DNA of 64,000 nt from Dugong dugon (taxonomy: Eukaryota > Chordata > Mammalia > Sirenia > Dugongidae): assembly GCA_030035585.1 (NCBI GenBank), contig CM057465.1:34366001-34430000 (forward strand), written 5' to 3'. Made by a program: the position numbers and the translations under genes. Shown here one piece after another: positions 1 to 8,876 of the stretch. Below the pieces are notes generated by a model. It did no database searches. It saw only the letters and a list, made by a program, of their open reading frames with translations, and was not told the origin of the DNA. How positions within the stretch are numbered: position 1 is the first letter of the stretch; each line of letters starts with the position of its first letter.

Positions 1-598
1 GTGTTTGTGTTTTTCCTTGTTATTGACTGGGGCAGGCTTTTGAATTTTTGTGTCTCGGCCTGCCTCGGTGATCATCTGGAGGCTCTATATCATGGATGTC
101 ATTGGATTTTTTAGGGTCAGTGGTCTTAGACCTGACCTGAGGCAAGTAGATTTGCTTTTTGTTATTTCTTTCCAGAGCAGTAAGGTTTTTTCTGCTTTGA
201 GTTATGAGACTGCCTTGGGCTAATGATGTTCCTGTCTAGGTTTGCTCATTTTGGTAATTTAGCTGTTTCTTGGTTGGATGGTACCTCCCTGTCTGGCTCA
301 TTTAGTTATCTGGACTATTTCAGGTGTAATTACCTGAGAATAAATGGTTAAGGGATGATATCTATCTATAGCTGTTTGATATATGGTTGGAGGCACACAG
401 GTTGCTACAGGTAACAGACCTTAACCTCAAAGGAATACTAAGACATCTGCAAAGTCCTGCTTGTCATGTAAGGTAACATATTCAGGTTCTAGGGATTAGG
501 ATGTGGACATGTTGGGTGGAGCGTTATTCTGTCTATGATAGGTAATAATAGCTATCACTACCATAACAACAGTAATAGCTAACATGATCAAGTTCTGA
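1..598. other. Unassigned single-copy sequence
   Basis: AT-rich sequence with no open frame, RNA gene or repeat that I recognise. It ends where an AfroSINE begins. Confidence 0.5.
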
Positions 599-803
599 GT
601 CCCTGGATAGTGTAGACAGTTAACACGCTTACTGCTGGTCGAAAGGTTGGTGGTTTGAGTCCACCCATAGGCACCTTGGAATAAAGGACAGGCAGTCTAC
701 TTCAGAAAAATCAGCCATTGAGAACCCTGTGGGGCACAGTTCTGCTCTGACATACATAGTATTGCCAGGAGTTAGAGTCGACTTGATGGCAACTGGTTAT
801 TAA
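599..803 (+). mobile_element. AfroSINE (tRNA-derived SINE), sense
   Basis: The element opens with a degenerate tRNA-like head (an AGTCCCTGG-type start, a GGTTAA A-box region and a B-box-like GGTTTGAGTCCACCC). The middle is the family's TTCAGAAAAATCAGCCATTGA block. It ends in the RTE-like tail (GAGTCGACTTGATGGCAACTGG). The tail resembles the 3' end of the RTE LINEs in this window, which fits the usual SINE/LINE partnership. It is an old copy with many substitutions. Confidence 0.88.
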
Positions 804-868
804 GTTCTTACCATATTCTAGACAGGAGCGATGTCTTATTTAATCTTTGCAACAACTGTGAGGGGTTG

Positions 869-1070
869 TTATTGTTGTGTGCCATTGAGTTGATTCCAAC
901 TCATAGTGACCCTATATGACAGAGTAAAACTGCCCCATAGAATTTCCTAGGCTGTAATCTTTATAGGAACAGATTGCCAGATCTTTTCTCCTATGGAGTC
1001 ACTGGTGGGTTTGAACTGCTGACCTTTCAGTTAGCAGCCAAACACGTAGCCATCGAGGCACCAGAACTCC
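869..1070 (-). mobile_element. AfroSINE, antisense
   Basis: On the + strand the copy begins with the reversed tail (TTGTTGTGTGCCATTGAGTTG), passes through ACTCATAGTGACCCTAT and GTAATCTTTATAGGAACAGATTGCC, and ends at the reversed tRNA-like head (TTTCAGTTAGCAGCCAAACA...CACCAG). It lies directly 5' of an old MIR on the + strand. Confidence 0.88.
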
Positions 1071-1084
1071 GTACTGTAATGGGT

Positions 1085-1250
1085 AGGTGGTATTATACTC
1101 ATTTTACAGTTGAAGAAACTGAGGCTTAGAGAGGTTAAGTAACTTGTCTAAAGTCACACGGCTAGTTGGCTGCAGAAGAAAGATTAAAATCCAGGCTGTT
1201 TAATGCCAGTGCTCATGTTCTTAATCACTACACAATTACACATTCCATTA
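1085..1250 (-). mobile_element. MIR SINE, antisense
   Basis: The reversed MIR core is clear: CATTTTACAGTTGAAGAAAC, TGAGGCTTAGAGAGGTTAAG, then TAACTTGTCTAAAGTCACAC and GGCTAG. It is an ancient mammalian SINE with diffuse ends. Confidence 0.85.
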
Positions 1251-1329
1251 ACTCCTTAATATAGATAGAATTAAGTGAAAAGAGGGTGCTTTTTCCTGGT
1301 CACATAGGTAATCAGTAATGAGGTCCGTA

Positions 1330-1648
1330 CAAGTAGGTCCGACTTACAGTGGGCTTCTATTCCAAGAACTCTGTTGTGAGTCGGTTCTGACGTAAGTCGA
1401 ATACTTCATTTCTTTTTAGTTTTCATTATCATTGTCTTTTATTAGCAGTATCTTTATAAATCTGATCTTTATCCTTGGGGATTGGAAACATTACATATAA
1501 ACTTAATGATATATTTTAACGTTGTATTTCGTACATATTACTAATCACAAGATGTAAAAAAAAAAACAAAAAAAAAACCCCAAGAAACATACGGCCGTTA
1601 AGCGTGGTTTGTCGTAACTTGAATACATCGTAAATCAGGGACTACCTG
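1330..1648. mobile_element. Short Tc/mariner-type DNA transposon (MITE-like)
   Basis: The 319-bp segment is bounded by TA dinucleotides (1328-1329 and 1649-1650). Its ends are imperfect inverted repeats: the left begins CAAGTAGGTCCGACTTAC and the right end, reversed, begins CAGGTAGTCCCTGATTTACG. Further inside, both ends carry GTAAGTCGAAT/GTAACTTGAAT-like repeats. There is no coding capacity. TA duplication and CAG-type ends fit a non-autonomous Tc/mariner (Tigger-like) element. The exact family is not recognised. Confidence 0.7.
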
Positions 1649-1650
1649 TA

Positions 1651-2454
1651 TTCAAAATGAATCTCTTTGGCACTAAACCTGAGTCTTAAATACTGTTCTG
1701 CATGTTCTTATGATATCAGGCTCGTGTTCTATTTGTGATTTTTGCCGCCTTCTGTGATCTCCATGATCTTTGTTTGTTTGTTTATTTGGTTCATTTATAG
1801 ATGGTGCTTATTTACCAGCAAAGTCAGCTGGAGAACATTGTCACTTAGATTGTGATGCCATAGGGGGTTGGGAGTTAATAGATGAAGGCCACTGGCCTGG
1901 AGTAGCTGAGCCTTCCTGGTTTGTGGCTGCTGCTGTGCTGTGTCTCAAGGGGAGATGATTCTTGCTGTGGCTTATTGTATGTTGAGGTAACCACTGTTTC
2001 TTAGTGTAGAGTAGAGATCATGACTCACTTTGAATTTTAAACACAGTCCCTGGGATGGAAAGCTAATGTTTTATGGAACCAGCCACAATTTAGTTGCCAT
2101 AACAACTTGGTAATACTCATTCTGCCTTGGCTTACTGCCCCAGCATATGATATACAGCAGCCATTCTGGCCAGCTGAAATGGGCTCTCACCTTATTCTTG
2201 TCAGGCATGTTGATAACTAGCTCGCTTTCATGACACACATTTCAAAGTCATCACTTTGTTTTTATGCTGCTGACCTTCCCTTAAGCTACAGATTGTACAA
2301 AGAGAAGCTGCTGGAGTAACACTGTGATTGTGCTGCTTTCTGTTCCTGAGCTATTTTATCATGAAATTGGATGTGTATGTGTGTGGCAGGTGTGGGAGTG
2401 GGGAGAAGAGGAATGGGTAGAGGGTTGAATAGAGCAGAATATCATAGTCTCCTA
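1651..2454. other. Unassigned sequence
   Basis: No recognisable gene or repeat. A 62-codon open frame at 1770-1958 has no features of a real protein. Confidence 0.45.
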
Positions 2455-2515
2455 AACCAAAAAACAAAACAAAACAAAAGAAAAACCAAAAAAAAAAAAA
2501 AAAAAAAAAAAAAAA
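2455..2515 (+). repeat. A-rich low-complexity tract
   Basis: A run of AAAC/AAAAC units grades into about 28 consecutive A residues, then ACCAAACC. It could be a degenerate SINE or LINE tail, but no body is recognisable upstream. Confidence 0.8.
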
Positions 2516-2982
2516 CCAAACCTTTTTCCACTGAGTGTCATAGGGGAGTGTATTTCTTTCATCTGCCAAAAAATAAAAATAAAAAAAGAACACTTGAAAT
2601 AGTGTTAAATTAAATCTCATTCTTTAGACAGTGAATTTATCCCTGAGAAGGATGTGGGCAATACAAGCAAAGAGAGATCTCTTTCTTTCATTCAAGCATT
2701 CTATATGTACTAAACCACATTAATGTCTAATATTTCCTTGAAAAATAACCTGTCATAGTATTCAGATTTTGCATATGGGTTAACAGTGAGATAAACCGGT
2801 AGGAATTTGAGGGAAAACATATCAGGACTTTGTTTTGTATCCTAGTAAGTAGAAGATTGCTCTTCTCTGTTTCTGGAAGGGTTAATAGGTATTCCTTGGA
2901 GGAAAGGAAAAGGGAGGGTAAGGATGCATTCTTTATTTGCCTCTGGGAGATACAGAATATATGTTCACACTCCAAAGCTCTG
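2516..2982. other. Unassigned sequence 5' of the chimeric retrocopy
   Basis: AT-rich DNA with no gene or repeat that I recognise. No U6-type promoter (PSE plus TATA at the proper spacing) is evident just before the U6 copy, so that copy should not be an active pol III gene. Confidence 0.5.
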
Positions 2983-2997
2983 AAAAGTCCAGCCCCA

Positions 2998-3104
2998 GTG
3001 CTCGCTTCAGCAGCACGTATACTAAAATTGGAATGATACAGAGAAGATTAGCATGGCCCCTGTGCAAGGATGACACACAAATTTGTGGAATGGTCGCTAT
3101 TTTT
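2998..3104 (+). pseudogene. RNU6 (pseudogene): U6 spliceosomal snRNA retrocopy
   Basis: The full U6 length is present, from GTGCTCGCTTC at the 5' end. It passes through ACTAAAATTGGAA, GATACAGAGAAGATTAGCAT (including the ACAGAGA box) and GGCCCCTGTGCAAGGATGAC to the 3' T-run. Most changes in the first 90 bases are CpG-type transitions (for example CGG to CAG, CGCA to TGCA or CACA, TTCG to TTTG). The last 15 bases are more altered. U6 pairs with U4 and U2 in the spliceosome, but this copy lacks a recognisable U6 promoter and sits inside a retrocopy flanked by a target duplication, so it is almost surely dead. Its T-run (to 3110) merges with the inverted RTE segment. Confidence 0.93.
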
Positions 3105-3781
3105 TTTTTTCAGAAGTAGACCGCCAGGTCCTTCTTCCTAGTCTGTTTTAGTCTGGAATCTGTCCACCATGGGTGACCCTGCTGGTATTTGAAATACAGG
3201 TGCATAGCTTCCAGCATCACAGCAACATGCAAGCTACCACGGTACAACACACTGACAGACACGTGCAAAAGACCTCTTTAAAATGTTGAAAAGCATAGAT
3301 GTCACTTTGAGGACTAAGGTGCCCCTGACCTAAGCTGTGATATTTTCAGTTGCCTCATATGTATGTGAAAGCTGGACAATGAATAAAGAAGACTGAATAA
3401 GAATTGATGCCTTTGAATTATGGTGTGGGAGAAGAATATTGAATATACTATGGACTTCCAGAAGAACAAACAAATCTGTCTTGGAAGAACTACAGCCAGA
3501 GTGCTCCTTGGAAGCAAGGATGGTGAGACTTTGTCTTACATACTTTGGACATGTAATCAGGAGGGGCCTGGAGAAGGACATCATGCTTGATAAGGTAGAG
3601 GGTTATGGAAAAAGGAAAACCCTCAACGAGATGGATTGACACAGTGGCTGCAGCAATGTGCTCAAACATAGCAACAATTGTGAGGAAGGTGCACGATTAG
3701 GCAGTGTTTCCTTCTGTTGTACATAGGGTCACTATGAGTCAGAAGTGACTCAACGGCACCTAACAATAACAACAACAACAA
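3105..3781 (+). mobile_element. RTE LINE fragment with 5' inversion (twin priming)
   Basis: From about 3111 to 3265 the sequence is the reverse complement of the RTE 5' UTR (CAGAAGTAGACCGCCAGGTCC ... CTGACAGAC). From about 3266 to 3781 it is the RTE 3' end in sense orientation: CTGGACAATGAATAAAGAAG, CTTGGAAGAACTACAGCCAG, TTTGGACATGTAATCAGGAG, then the tail ending AACAACAACA. Inverted 5' end plus sense 3' end is the classic twin-priming product. The inverted part begins exactly at the T-run that joins it to U6. In the full RTE copies this place carries an A-run on the sense strand, so the joint has microhomology. No intact reading frame remains. Confidence 0.87.
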
Positions 3782-4269
3782 GTGGGCTGAGGAGGGAGAA
3801 GATAATTAATTTGACCTTAGATATATTTGGTTGGGTATGACAGCAAGATATCCAAAGGGGAATGTCCTCTAGACAGCTGGAGATAAAGTAGAATGCTCAT
3901 TCTAGGTTGGGGAGGCCTTAGACAAAGATGATCACTGAAACTGGAAATGGATGAATTGCAGTTCCCTGAGATAATGGAAAGTAAGTGCTTAGGACTCCTT
4001 CTTATGACTCCCAGCATTAGAGATATCCCAGAGGCAGGGAGAGTCTGAAGTGGGCCTGAGAAGGAGTGACTGGAGAGCAGGAGCAGATTACCCAGTCAGC
4101 AAGTTTCCCAGACCTGGCATCAATGCACGCCATCATCAGGCTAGCTTGACTTGTTCTCTATGGCCCCAAATGAGGGAGAGGCAGAGCTGCCTGGAGCTGC
4201 CTGGAGTTACTGGGCAAGGGATACCTTGGTGGATTCTGGCAGCAAGGACCCAATACCCTGATCACAGAA
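3782..4269 (+). other. Leader-like sequence upstream of the IL1F10 copy
   Basis: About 490 bp lie between the RTE tail and the IL1F10 start codon. I recognise no repeat in it. By position it could be the 5' UTR (noncoding exons) of the parent IL1F10 transcript, or host DNA if the RTE came later. A 10-bp tandem GAGCTGCCTG/GAGCTGCCTG lies at 4191-4206. Alignment with the parental IL1F10 locus would settle how much of this is mRNA. Confidence 0.45.
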
Positions 4270-4727
4270 ATGTGCTCTCTCCGCATGGCAAGATACTACA
4301 TAATTAAGGAAGCTGATCAGAAGGTGCTCTGGATGAGAGATGGCCAGCTCCTGGTGGGAGCCCGGGATGCAGACAACTATTGTGCAGAGAAGATCTGCAT
4401 ACTTCCCAGTGGAGCACTGGACTGCACCAGGGTCCCATCCTCCTAGGGATGCATGGAGGGAGTCGCTGCCTGGCATGTGTGGAGACAGAAGAGGGGCCTT
4501 CCCTGCAGCTGGAGGATGTGAACATCGAGGACCTGTACAAGGGTGGTGAGCAGGCCTCACGGTTCACCTTCTTCCAGAGCAGCCTTGTCTCCACCTTCAG
4601 GCTCGAGGATTCTGCCTGGCCTGGCTGGTTTCTCTGTGGCCCGGCCGAGTCCCAGCAGCCAGTACAGCTAGCCAAGGAGAGTGAACCCTCGGCCCACACT
4701 GAGTTCTACTTTGAACAAAGTCGGTAG
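4270..4727 (+). pseudogene. IL1F10 (pseudogene): IL1F10 (interleukin-38) processed pseudogene
   Basis: The translation closely follows the IL-1 family cytokine IL1F10/IL-38, a small secreted regulator thought to act through IL-36/IL-1 family receptors. The first frame starts at 4270 with MCSLRMARYYIIKEADQK and runs through RDGQLLVG and AEKICILP. The next frame carries GGSRCLACVETEEGPSLQL, EDVNIEDLYKGGEQ, SRFTFFQSS, WPGWFLCGPAESQQP and ends FYFEQSR-stop. Coding length is one base short of 152 codons plus stop, the length I recall for human IL1F10, so there is a single net -1 frameshift near 4430-4444. It makes TAG at 4444-4446 in the first frame. The coding region is continuous where the parent gene has introns, and a poly(A) tail and target duplication follow, so this is a retrocopy. 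It is unlikely to make a working cytokine. IL36RN was considered but fits less well. Confidence 0.93.
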
Positions 4728-4788
4728 GGAGGCAGGAGGCTGAGTTCCAGCCTGGTGCCTCCAAATCAAGCTCACCCTGCTTGGAGCC

Positions 4789-5213
4789 TGTGGTAGGCAG
4801 AATAATGGCCCCCAAAGATGTCCATGTTCTAATCCCTCAAACTCGTAAATATGTGGCTTTACATGGCAAAAAGGACTTTGCAGATGTGATTACATTAAAG
4901 ATCTTTCAATGGGGAGATTATCCTGGATTATCTGGGTGGGCCATGTAATCACAAATATCTTTATAAGAGGGAGGCAGGAGGGTCAGGGAGAGATTGGAAG
5001 ATGCTGCTGGCTTTGAAGATAGAGGAAGGGGCCATGAACCAACAAATGCAAGTGGTTTCTAGAAGCTCAAAAAGGCAAGGGAGGGGGTTCTCCTCTAGAG
5101 CCTCCAGAAAGAACACAACAGCCCTGATGCCATTCTGATCTTAGCCCAGTGAAACCCATTTCAGACTTCTGACCTCCAGAACTGTAAGATAATAAATTTG
5201 TGTTGTTTTAAGT
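4789..5213 (+). mobile_element. MaLR/ERVL-type (MLT1-like) LTR in the IL1F10 3' UTR
   Basis: Fossil LTR. It begins TGTGGTAGGCAGAATAATGG about 60 bp after the IL1F10 stop. It carries the family's ATCCTGGATTATCTGGGTGG and TTATAAGAGGGAGGCAGGAG blocks and ends near AATAAATTTGTGTTGTTTTA, where the poly(A) tail starts. It was evidently part of the parental mRNA. It is broken and ancient (a placental-wide family), and the LTR sequence is cut short where the mRNA was polyadenylated. Confidence 0.78.

Positions 5214-5231
<18 letters not shown>
5191..5231 (+). other. AATAAA signal and poly(A) tail of the retrocopy
   Basis: AATAAA is at 5191-5196, and a tail of about 20 A residues begins 17-18 bases further on. 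The spacing is normal for mRNA 3' end formation. The signal lies inside the LTR, so the source mRNA was probably polyadenylated at an LTR-supplied site. Confidence 0.8.
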
Positions 5232-5245
<14 letters not shown>

Positions 5246-5247
5246 AG

Positions 5248-7542
5248 AGAAACCTATTTAATTAACTGTTTCACTCAGCATTTGACCATTGAGTCCCTTT
5301 CGAGGACAACATCCGTGAACGTTGCATAGAACACTATTTGCGAAATGGTGCTTTAGAGCAATAACGATGAATAAGGAACCACTGTTAGAATTTCACCTTC
5401 TCTTCCTAGCCTACCTTGTAGTGATTCGGCTATGGGCAGACTCAATACTTTTATTTTTTATTGAGAGCTGATTAATTTTCTCCCTTCAGGTATGTTAAAA
5501 GGCTATTTCTTGAGGTTTGTACCACCCAGGATTCCATCTATGTATTGATTTGAGTAATTTGTACAACATTCTATTCAGCTTCTTTCCTATCCTTCTCTAA
5601 ACATGTGACAGTATTGCTGAGGGAGGTCAATGAGCCTCCTTTGGAGGATTCTAAAGAAAAGCAGTGACCACTATTTTTATGGAATGGCTAGGGTTCAGTC
5701 TTCTAGGGAATTGGTAATACATACATTGGAATCTGTATTATTTTTTATCCTAATTATTTCATTAAAAATGTGGAAATGGAGTGCTTAATAATAAAGGAAA
5801 CTCTAAGCTCTTTGTCTACATTGGAGAGAAACTTAGAAATAAGCTAGTTATACCTGCCTTATTTCAGTGATGAAGAAATTTATGTCAAAAGAAATGAGTT
5901 GCCCAAGGTCACCAAGTGAGAAAACTGACTGTAACTGGGATCTCCTGACTTCCTAAGAATGCATTTTCTGGTTTTGTTATTGGTAATCCTAAGAAATTAA
6001 AGCAAAAATAATTAGGAAGGTGATACTAAAACCCTTTTGGTGGCATCTCTTTAAGAAGCAAGATGGAAAGATCTGTCTCCTTAACTGTCATTGCCTCTCT
6101 AAAGCTTGTTTACTTAGATGCAGACCTCTCATTAAAGAATGGAAATTTTAGATGATTCTCTGTGCAAAACCCTGTCCAAGATATTATCCAGTGATAAATT
6201 ATTTTCTTCCAATCCAAAAGCACTGGAAGAAAAGCACAGTTAAGTAACTGGGTAGGCAGGAACCAAGCCATTGACTACTGTTTATTTCGTAGACATTCTG
6301 AGATTCATTCCTGGCCCAGCTAGCTTGCTGGATGTTTGACCACGATCCCATGAGTGCTGGTGGTCAGTGTATCGTACCTGATTTCGCAGAGTCAGAAGCT
6401 TTTCTAATTCAGAACAGCCTTTATGTGCTTTGTTGTGTTGTCTACTGATGGTTAACATTATCCAGATAACAAGGCCACTTGAAGATTTTGAGGCAATTGT
6501 TCATATCTGTCTGATGAAGCATCCCCACTTTCCATTTGTTATAATTTAATGTGCTTTTTTTCATCTTCTTCTCGCTCTCTTTTGCTTTATTTTGCTTTCT
6601 TTCTTTTTTTTTCTGTGACAACAGCGTTGTCTGAATTTTTGAGGTAATAGCTTTTACCATTTCCACTCTGGTTAGTAAAATGGATGTTATCCTAAGCAAG
6701 GGGGTTGGATTCATCCAGCACTGTCTGTATTGTTAGCCAAAAGAATTGTATGCTTGGATAACTTGATGATGGAGAACCCAAATATATACATTTAATTTAA
6801 AAAGTTTAAATACTTTTCTCCCTTAGTGATACAAAAAGTTGAGCTAGCAGCAATCAGCAGATAAAAACCCAAAGTGGTATAAGATGTTTTGAAAAGATTT
6901 GGATATCATACACAGCTGAGGAAAAAAGAAATAGCTGCTCATGGCTATGACTGCTGAAATGCTGACTTTGTGTTTATTTTCAATAAACATAATAACTAGC
7001 TTCATATGAGTGTATAATTTCTAGGAAGAAATGATTAGGAAGAGCTGGGGTAAAGTGGAACATACGTAAGATATATTTACCCATTAAAAATACACATCTT
7101 GATATGCTCTCACTCAATTTTTATTCTTAGGAGGGAATTAAGATAAAAGACTATGTGTTAAAAATTCTTCTTGGCTTCAGACATGTTACTGGTTTGCATA
7201 TTTTCTTAGGTGCTGTTAGCATGGTTACTCATTTCCTGGCATGATGTGGTGAAAGTATGTCTTTATTATGACTAAAATGAAGAGGAAAGGAGATACAAGA
7301 ATTGGGCTTTTTGAAAATTATCTCCCAAGGTAGGGAAGACAAAGATACAAATCATCTAGGTTGCTTCAGTGAAGCTATAAGAATAAGACATGCTGTTGAC
7401 ATGAAGATTAGAACTCAGTAAGAGTCAGTTAGGTATAATAAAGACAAGAAGAAATTTGCTAACACTGTCATTCACATGCTTTTTTGCTGTTCTGATGAGC
7501 TGTTGGGCTAAAGACTCTGTTTATATTGTTTTGTCTTCTGTT
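5248..7542. other. Mostly unassigned AT-rich sequence
   Basis: No exon or RNA gene recognised. An old antisense MIR at about 5850-5975 is listed separately. The 90-codon minus-strand frame at 6442-6714 is lysine-rich low complexity and not credible as a gene. Confidence 0.5.
5850..5975 (-). mobile_element. MIR SINE fragment, antisense
   Basis: The reversed MIR core is visible in AGTGATGAAGAAATTTATG and GAGTTGCCCAAGGTCACCAA, followed by the degenerate TGACTGTAACTGGGATCTCC block. Confidence 0.65.
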
Positions 7543-7749
7543 GGTTGTTGTTGTGACTGTGCCTTTGAGTGGATCTGAGTCATAGCGACCCTATAGGACA
7601 GAGTAGAACTGTCCCATAGAGTTTCCTAGGCTGTAATCTTTACAGGAACAGTTTGCCAGGTCTTTTCTCCTACAGAGTGGCTAGTGGGTTCAAGCCATAG
7701 ACCTTTCAGTTAGCAGCTGAGCATTTCACCATTGTGCCAACAGGGCTCC
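7543..7749 (-). mobile_element. AfroSINE, antisense
   Basis: It starts with the reversed tail TTGTTGTTGTGACTGTGCC. It then has AGCGACCCTATAGGACAGAG, TTCCTAGGCTGTAATCTTTA, CAGTTTGCCAGGTCTTTTCT and the head TTTCAGTTAGCAGCTGAGCA...CAGGGCTCC. Confidence 0.9.
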
Positions 7750-8131
7750 TTTCTGTCGGTTGGTAAGTATGAAGGGGCTTTTCCCATCTGTTCAGCTCTG
7801 CATTAATGATGAAATTGTGCTCTTGAGGATCATACTCTGGATTGTGGTGAAATTCACTGAGTTCAAAGCATGCCCTCTGGGTGGACATCAGTTTTTCTGC
7901 TGAACACCCCATCCTCCCTAGTGGACTCCCCAGTTGACCAAGTACTATGGGAATGTGAAGAGAAAGTGACTACTTTTTGGTTGCCATTTCCTGGAGGGTG
8001 GTGATTTCTGAGGGGAGAGAGTTTGTGTCACAGAAGTCTTCACAGAGGAAGATGTTTGAGTTGAGACTTAGAAGATCTGTAAGAGTTTGCAGGAGGCATG
8101 GGGATATGAAGCAGCATGGCATGTTTTGTTG

Positions 8132-8240
8132 TTGCTAGTTGCCTTCTAGTCAGCTTTGACTCATGGCGATCCCATGTACAACAGTGTTGCCTGGTCTTGT
8201 GCCATCTTCATGACTGTTAGTATACCCGAGTTTGTTGTTG
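8132..8240 (-). mobile_element. RTE-tail-like SINE/LINE fragment, antisense
   Basis: The reversed RTE 3' terminus begins at TTGTTGTTGCTAGTTGCC, followed by GACTCATGGCGATCCCATGT and GTGTTGCCTGGTCTTGTGCC. It breaks off near 8240. It may be the tail of an RTE-dependent SINE or of a severely truncated RTE. Confidence 0.65.
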
Positions 8241-8311
8241 TGGCCTGGCATGGTCCGATTGACCAGTAAGCACAGTATGCACCGGTTTGCATTGAGCAAG
8301 GTTGTTATCAT

Positions 8312-8672
8312 TGTTGTTAGGTGCCGTCAAGTCAGTTCTGACTCATAGTGACTCTGTGTACTACAGAACGAAACACTGCCCTGTCCTACGCCGTGCTCAT
8401 AGTTGTTGTTGTGCTTGAGCCCATTGTTGCAGCCACTGTGTCAATCCATCTCGTTGAGGGTGTCACTCTTTTTCCATGACCCGTTACTTTACCAAGCATG
8501 ATGACCTTCTCCAGGGACTGATCCCTCCTGACAACATGTCCAAAGTATGTAAGACGTAGTCTTGCCATCCTTGCTTCTAAGGAGCGTTCTGGTTGTACTT
8601 CTTCCAAGACAGATTTGTTCATTCTTTTGGCAGTCCATGGTATAGTCAATATTCTTCTCCAACACCACAAGT
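8312..8672 (-). mobile_element. RTE LINE 3' end, antisense
   Basis: The reversed RTE 3' end and distal ORF read on the + strand as GTTGTTAGGTGCCGTCAAG, GCAGCCACTGTGTCAATCCA, ACCAAGCATGATGACCTTCT and TGACAACATGTCCAAAGTAT, ending near CAATATTCTTCTCCAACACC. A 94-codon minus-strand frame here is the decayed C-terminus of the RTE polyprotein (it contains LTYFGHVVRRDQSLEK). The RTE 5' UTR turns up at 8877-9106 with the whole middle replaced. Confidence 0.88.
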
Positions 8673-8876
8673 CAAAGATGTCAATACTTGCTGGTCTGTG
8701 GTGAGTTATTTCACATGGGTTTCACCACATCTTTGACGTGGTAGGGAACAGGTGAAATTGTGCACCGCAGATTGGTGGAAAGGCACGGCTGGGCCTGTGC
8801 ATACCTTGGTTGTTTGGTAATCCGGCCCTGGCACTTGTGGTCACTGGATTTTGAGTACCTACCTACCTAGGGGCTC
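8673..8876. other. Unidentified sequence between RTE 3' and 5' pieces
   Basis: This stretch does not match the RTE copies elsewhere in the window. It occupies the place where about 2.5 kb of RTE ORF should be. It includes GGTTTCACCACATCTTTGAC and GATTGGTGGAAAGGCACGGC. No gene seen. Confidence 0.4.

Larger units (their letters stand above)
2983..5247 (+). other. Chimeric retrocopy U6 / RTE fragment / IL1F10 mRNA with flanking duplication
   Basis: The direct repeat is at 2983-2998 and 5232-5247. Both copies begin AAAAGTCCAGC and end CAG, with 14 of 16 bases identical. The first abuts the U6 5' end and the second follows the poly(A) tail directly. Inside, all on the + strand except the inverted RTE part, are U6 (2998-3104), a 5'-inverted RTE piece (about 3105-3781), leader-like sequence, the intronless IL1F10 coding region, an LTR and the poly(A). 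The repeat starts with AAAA, as expected for L1 endonuclease nicking. I infer one retrotransposition event with a template jump to U6. The alternative is a U6-IL1F10 chimera later hit by an RTE. No clear separate target duplication is visible around the RTE. Confidence 0.72.

Noticed and set aside
2371-2620. Lysine-rich / phenylalanine-rich frames on both strands
   Set aside because: Translation of an A-run. No conserved context.
2998-3104. Functional U6 gene
   Set aside because: No proximal promoter elements recognised, many substitutions, and it lies inside a retrocopy with target duplication.
4304-4815. Minus-strand frames over the IL1F10 copy
   Set aside because: Shadow frames of the sense cytokine coding sequence.
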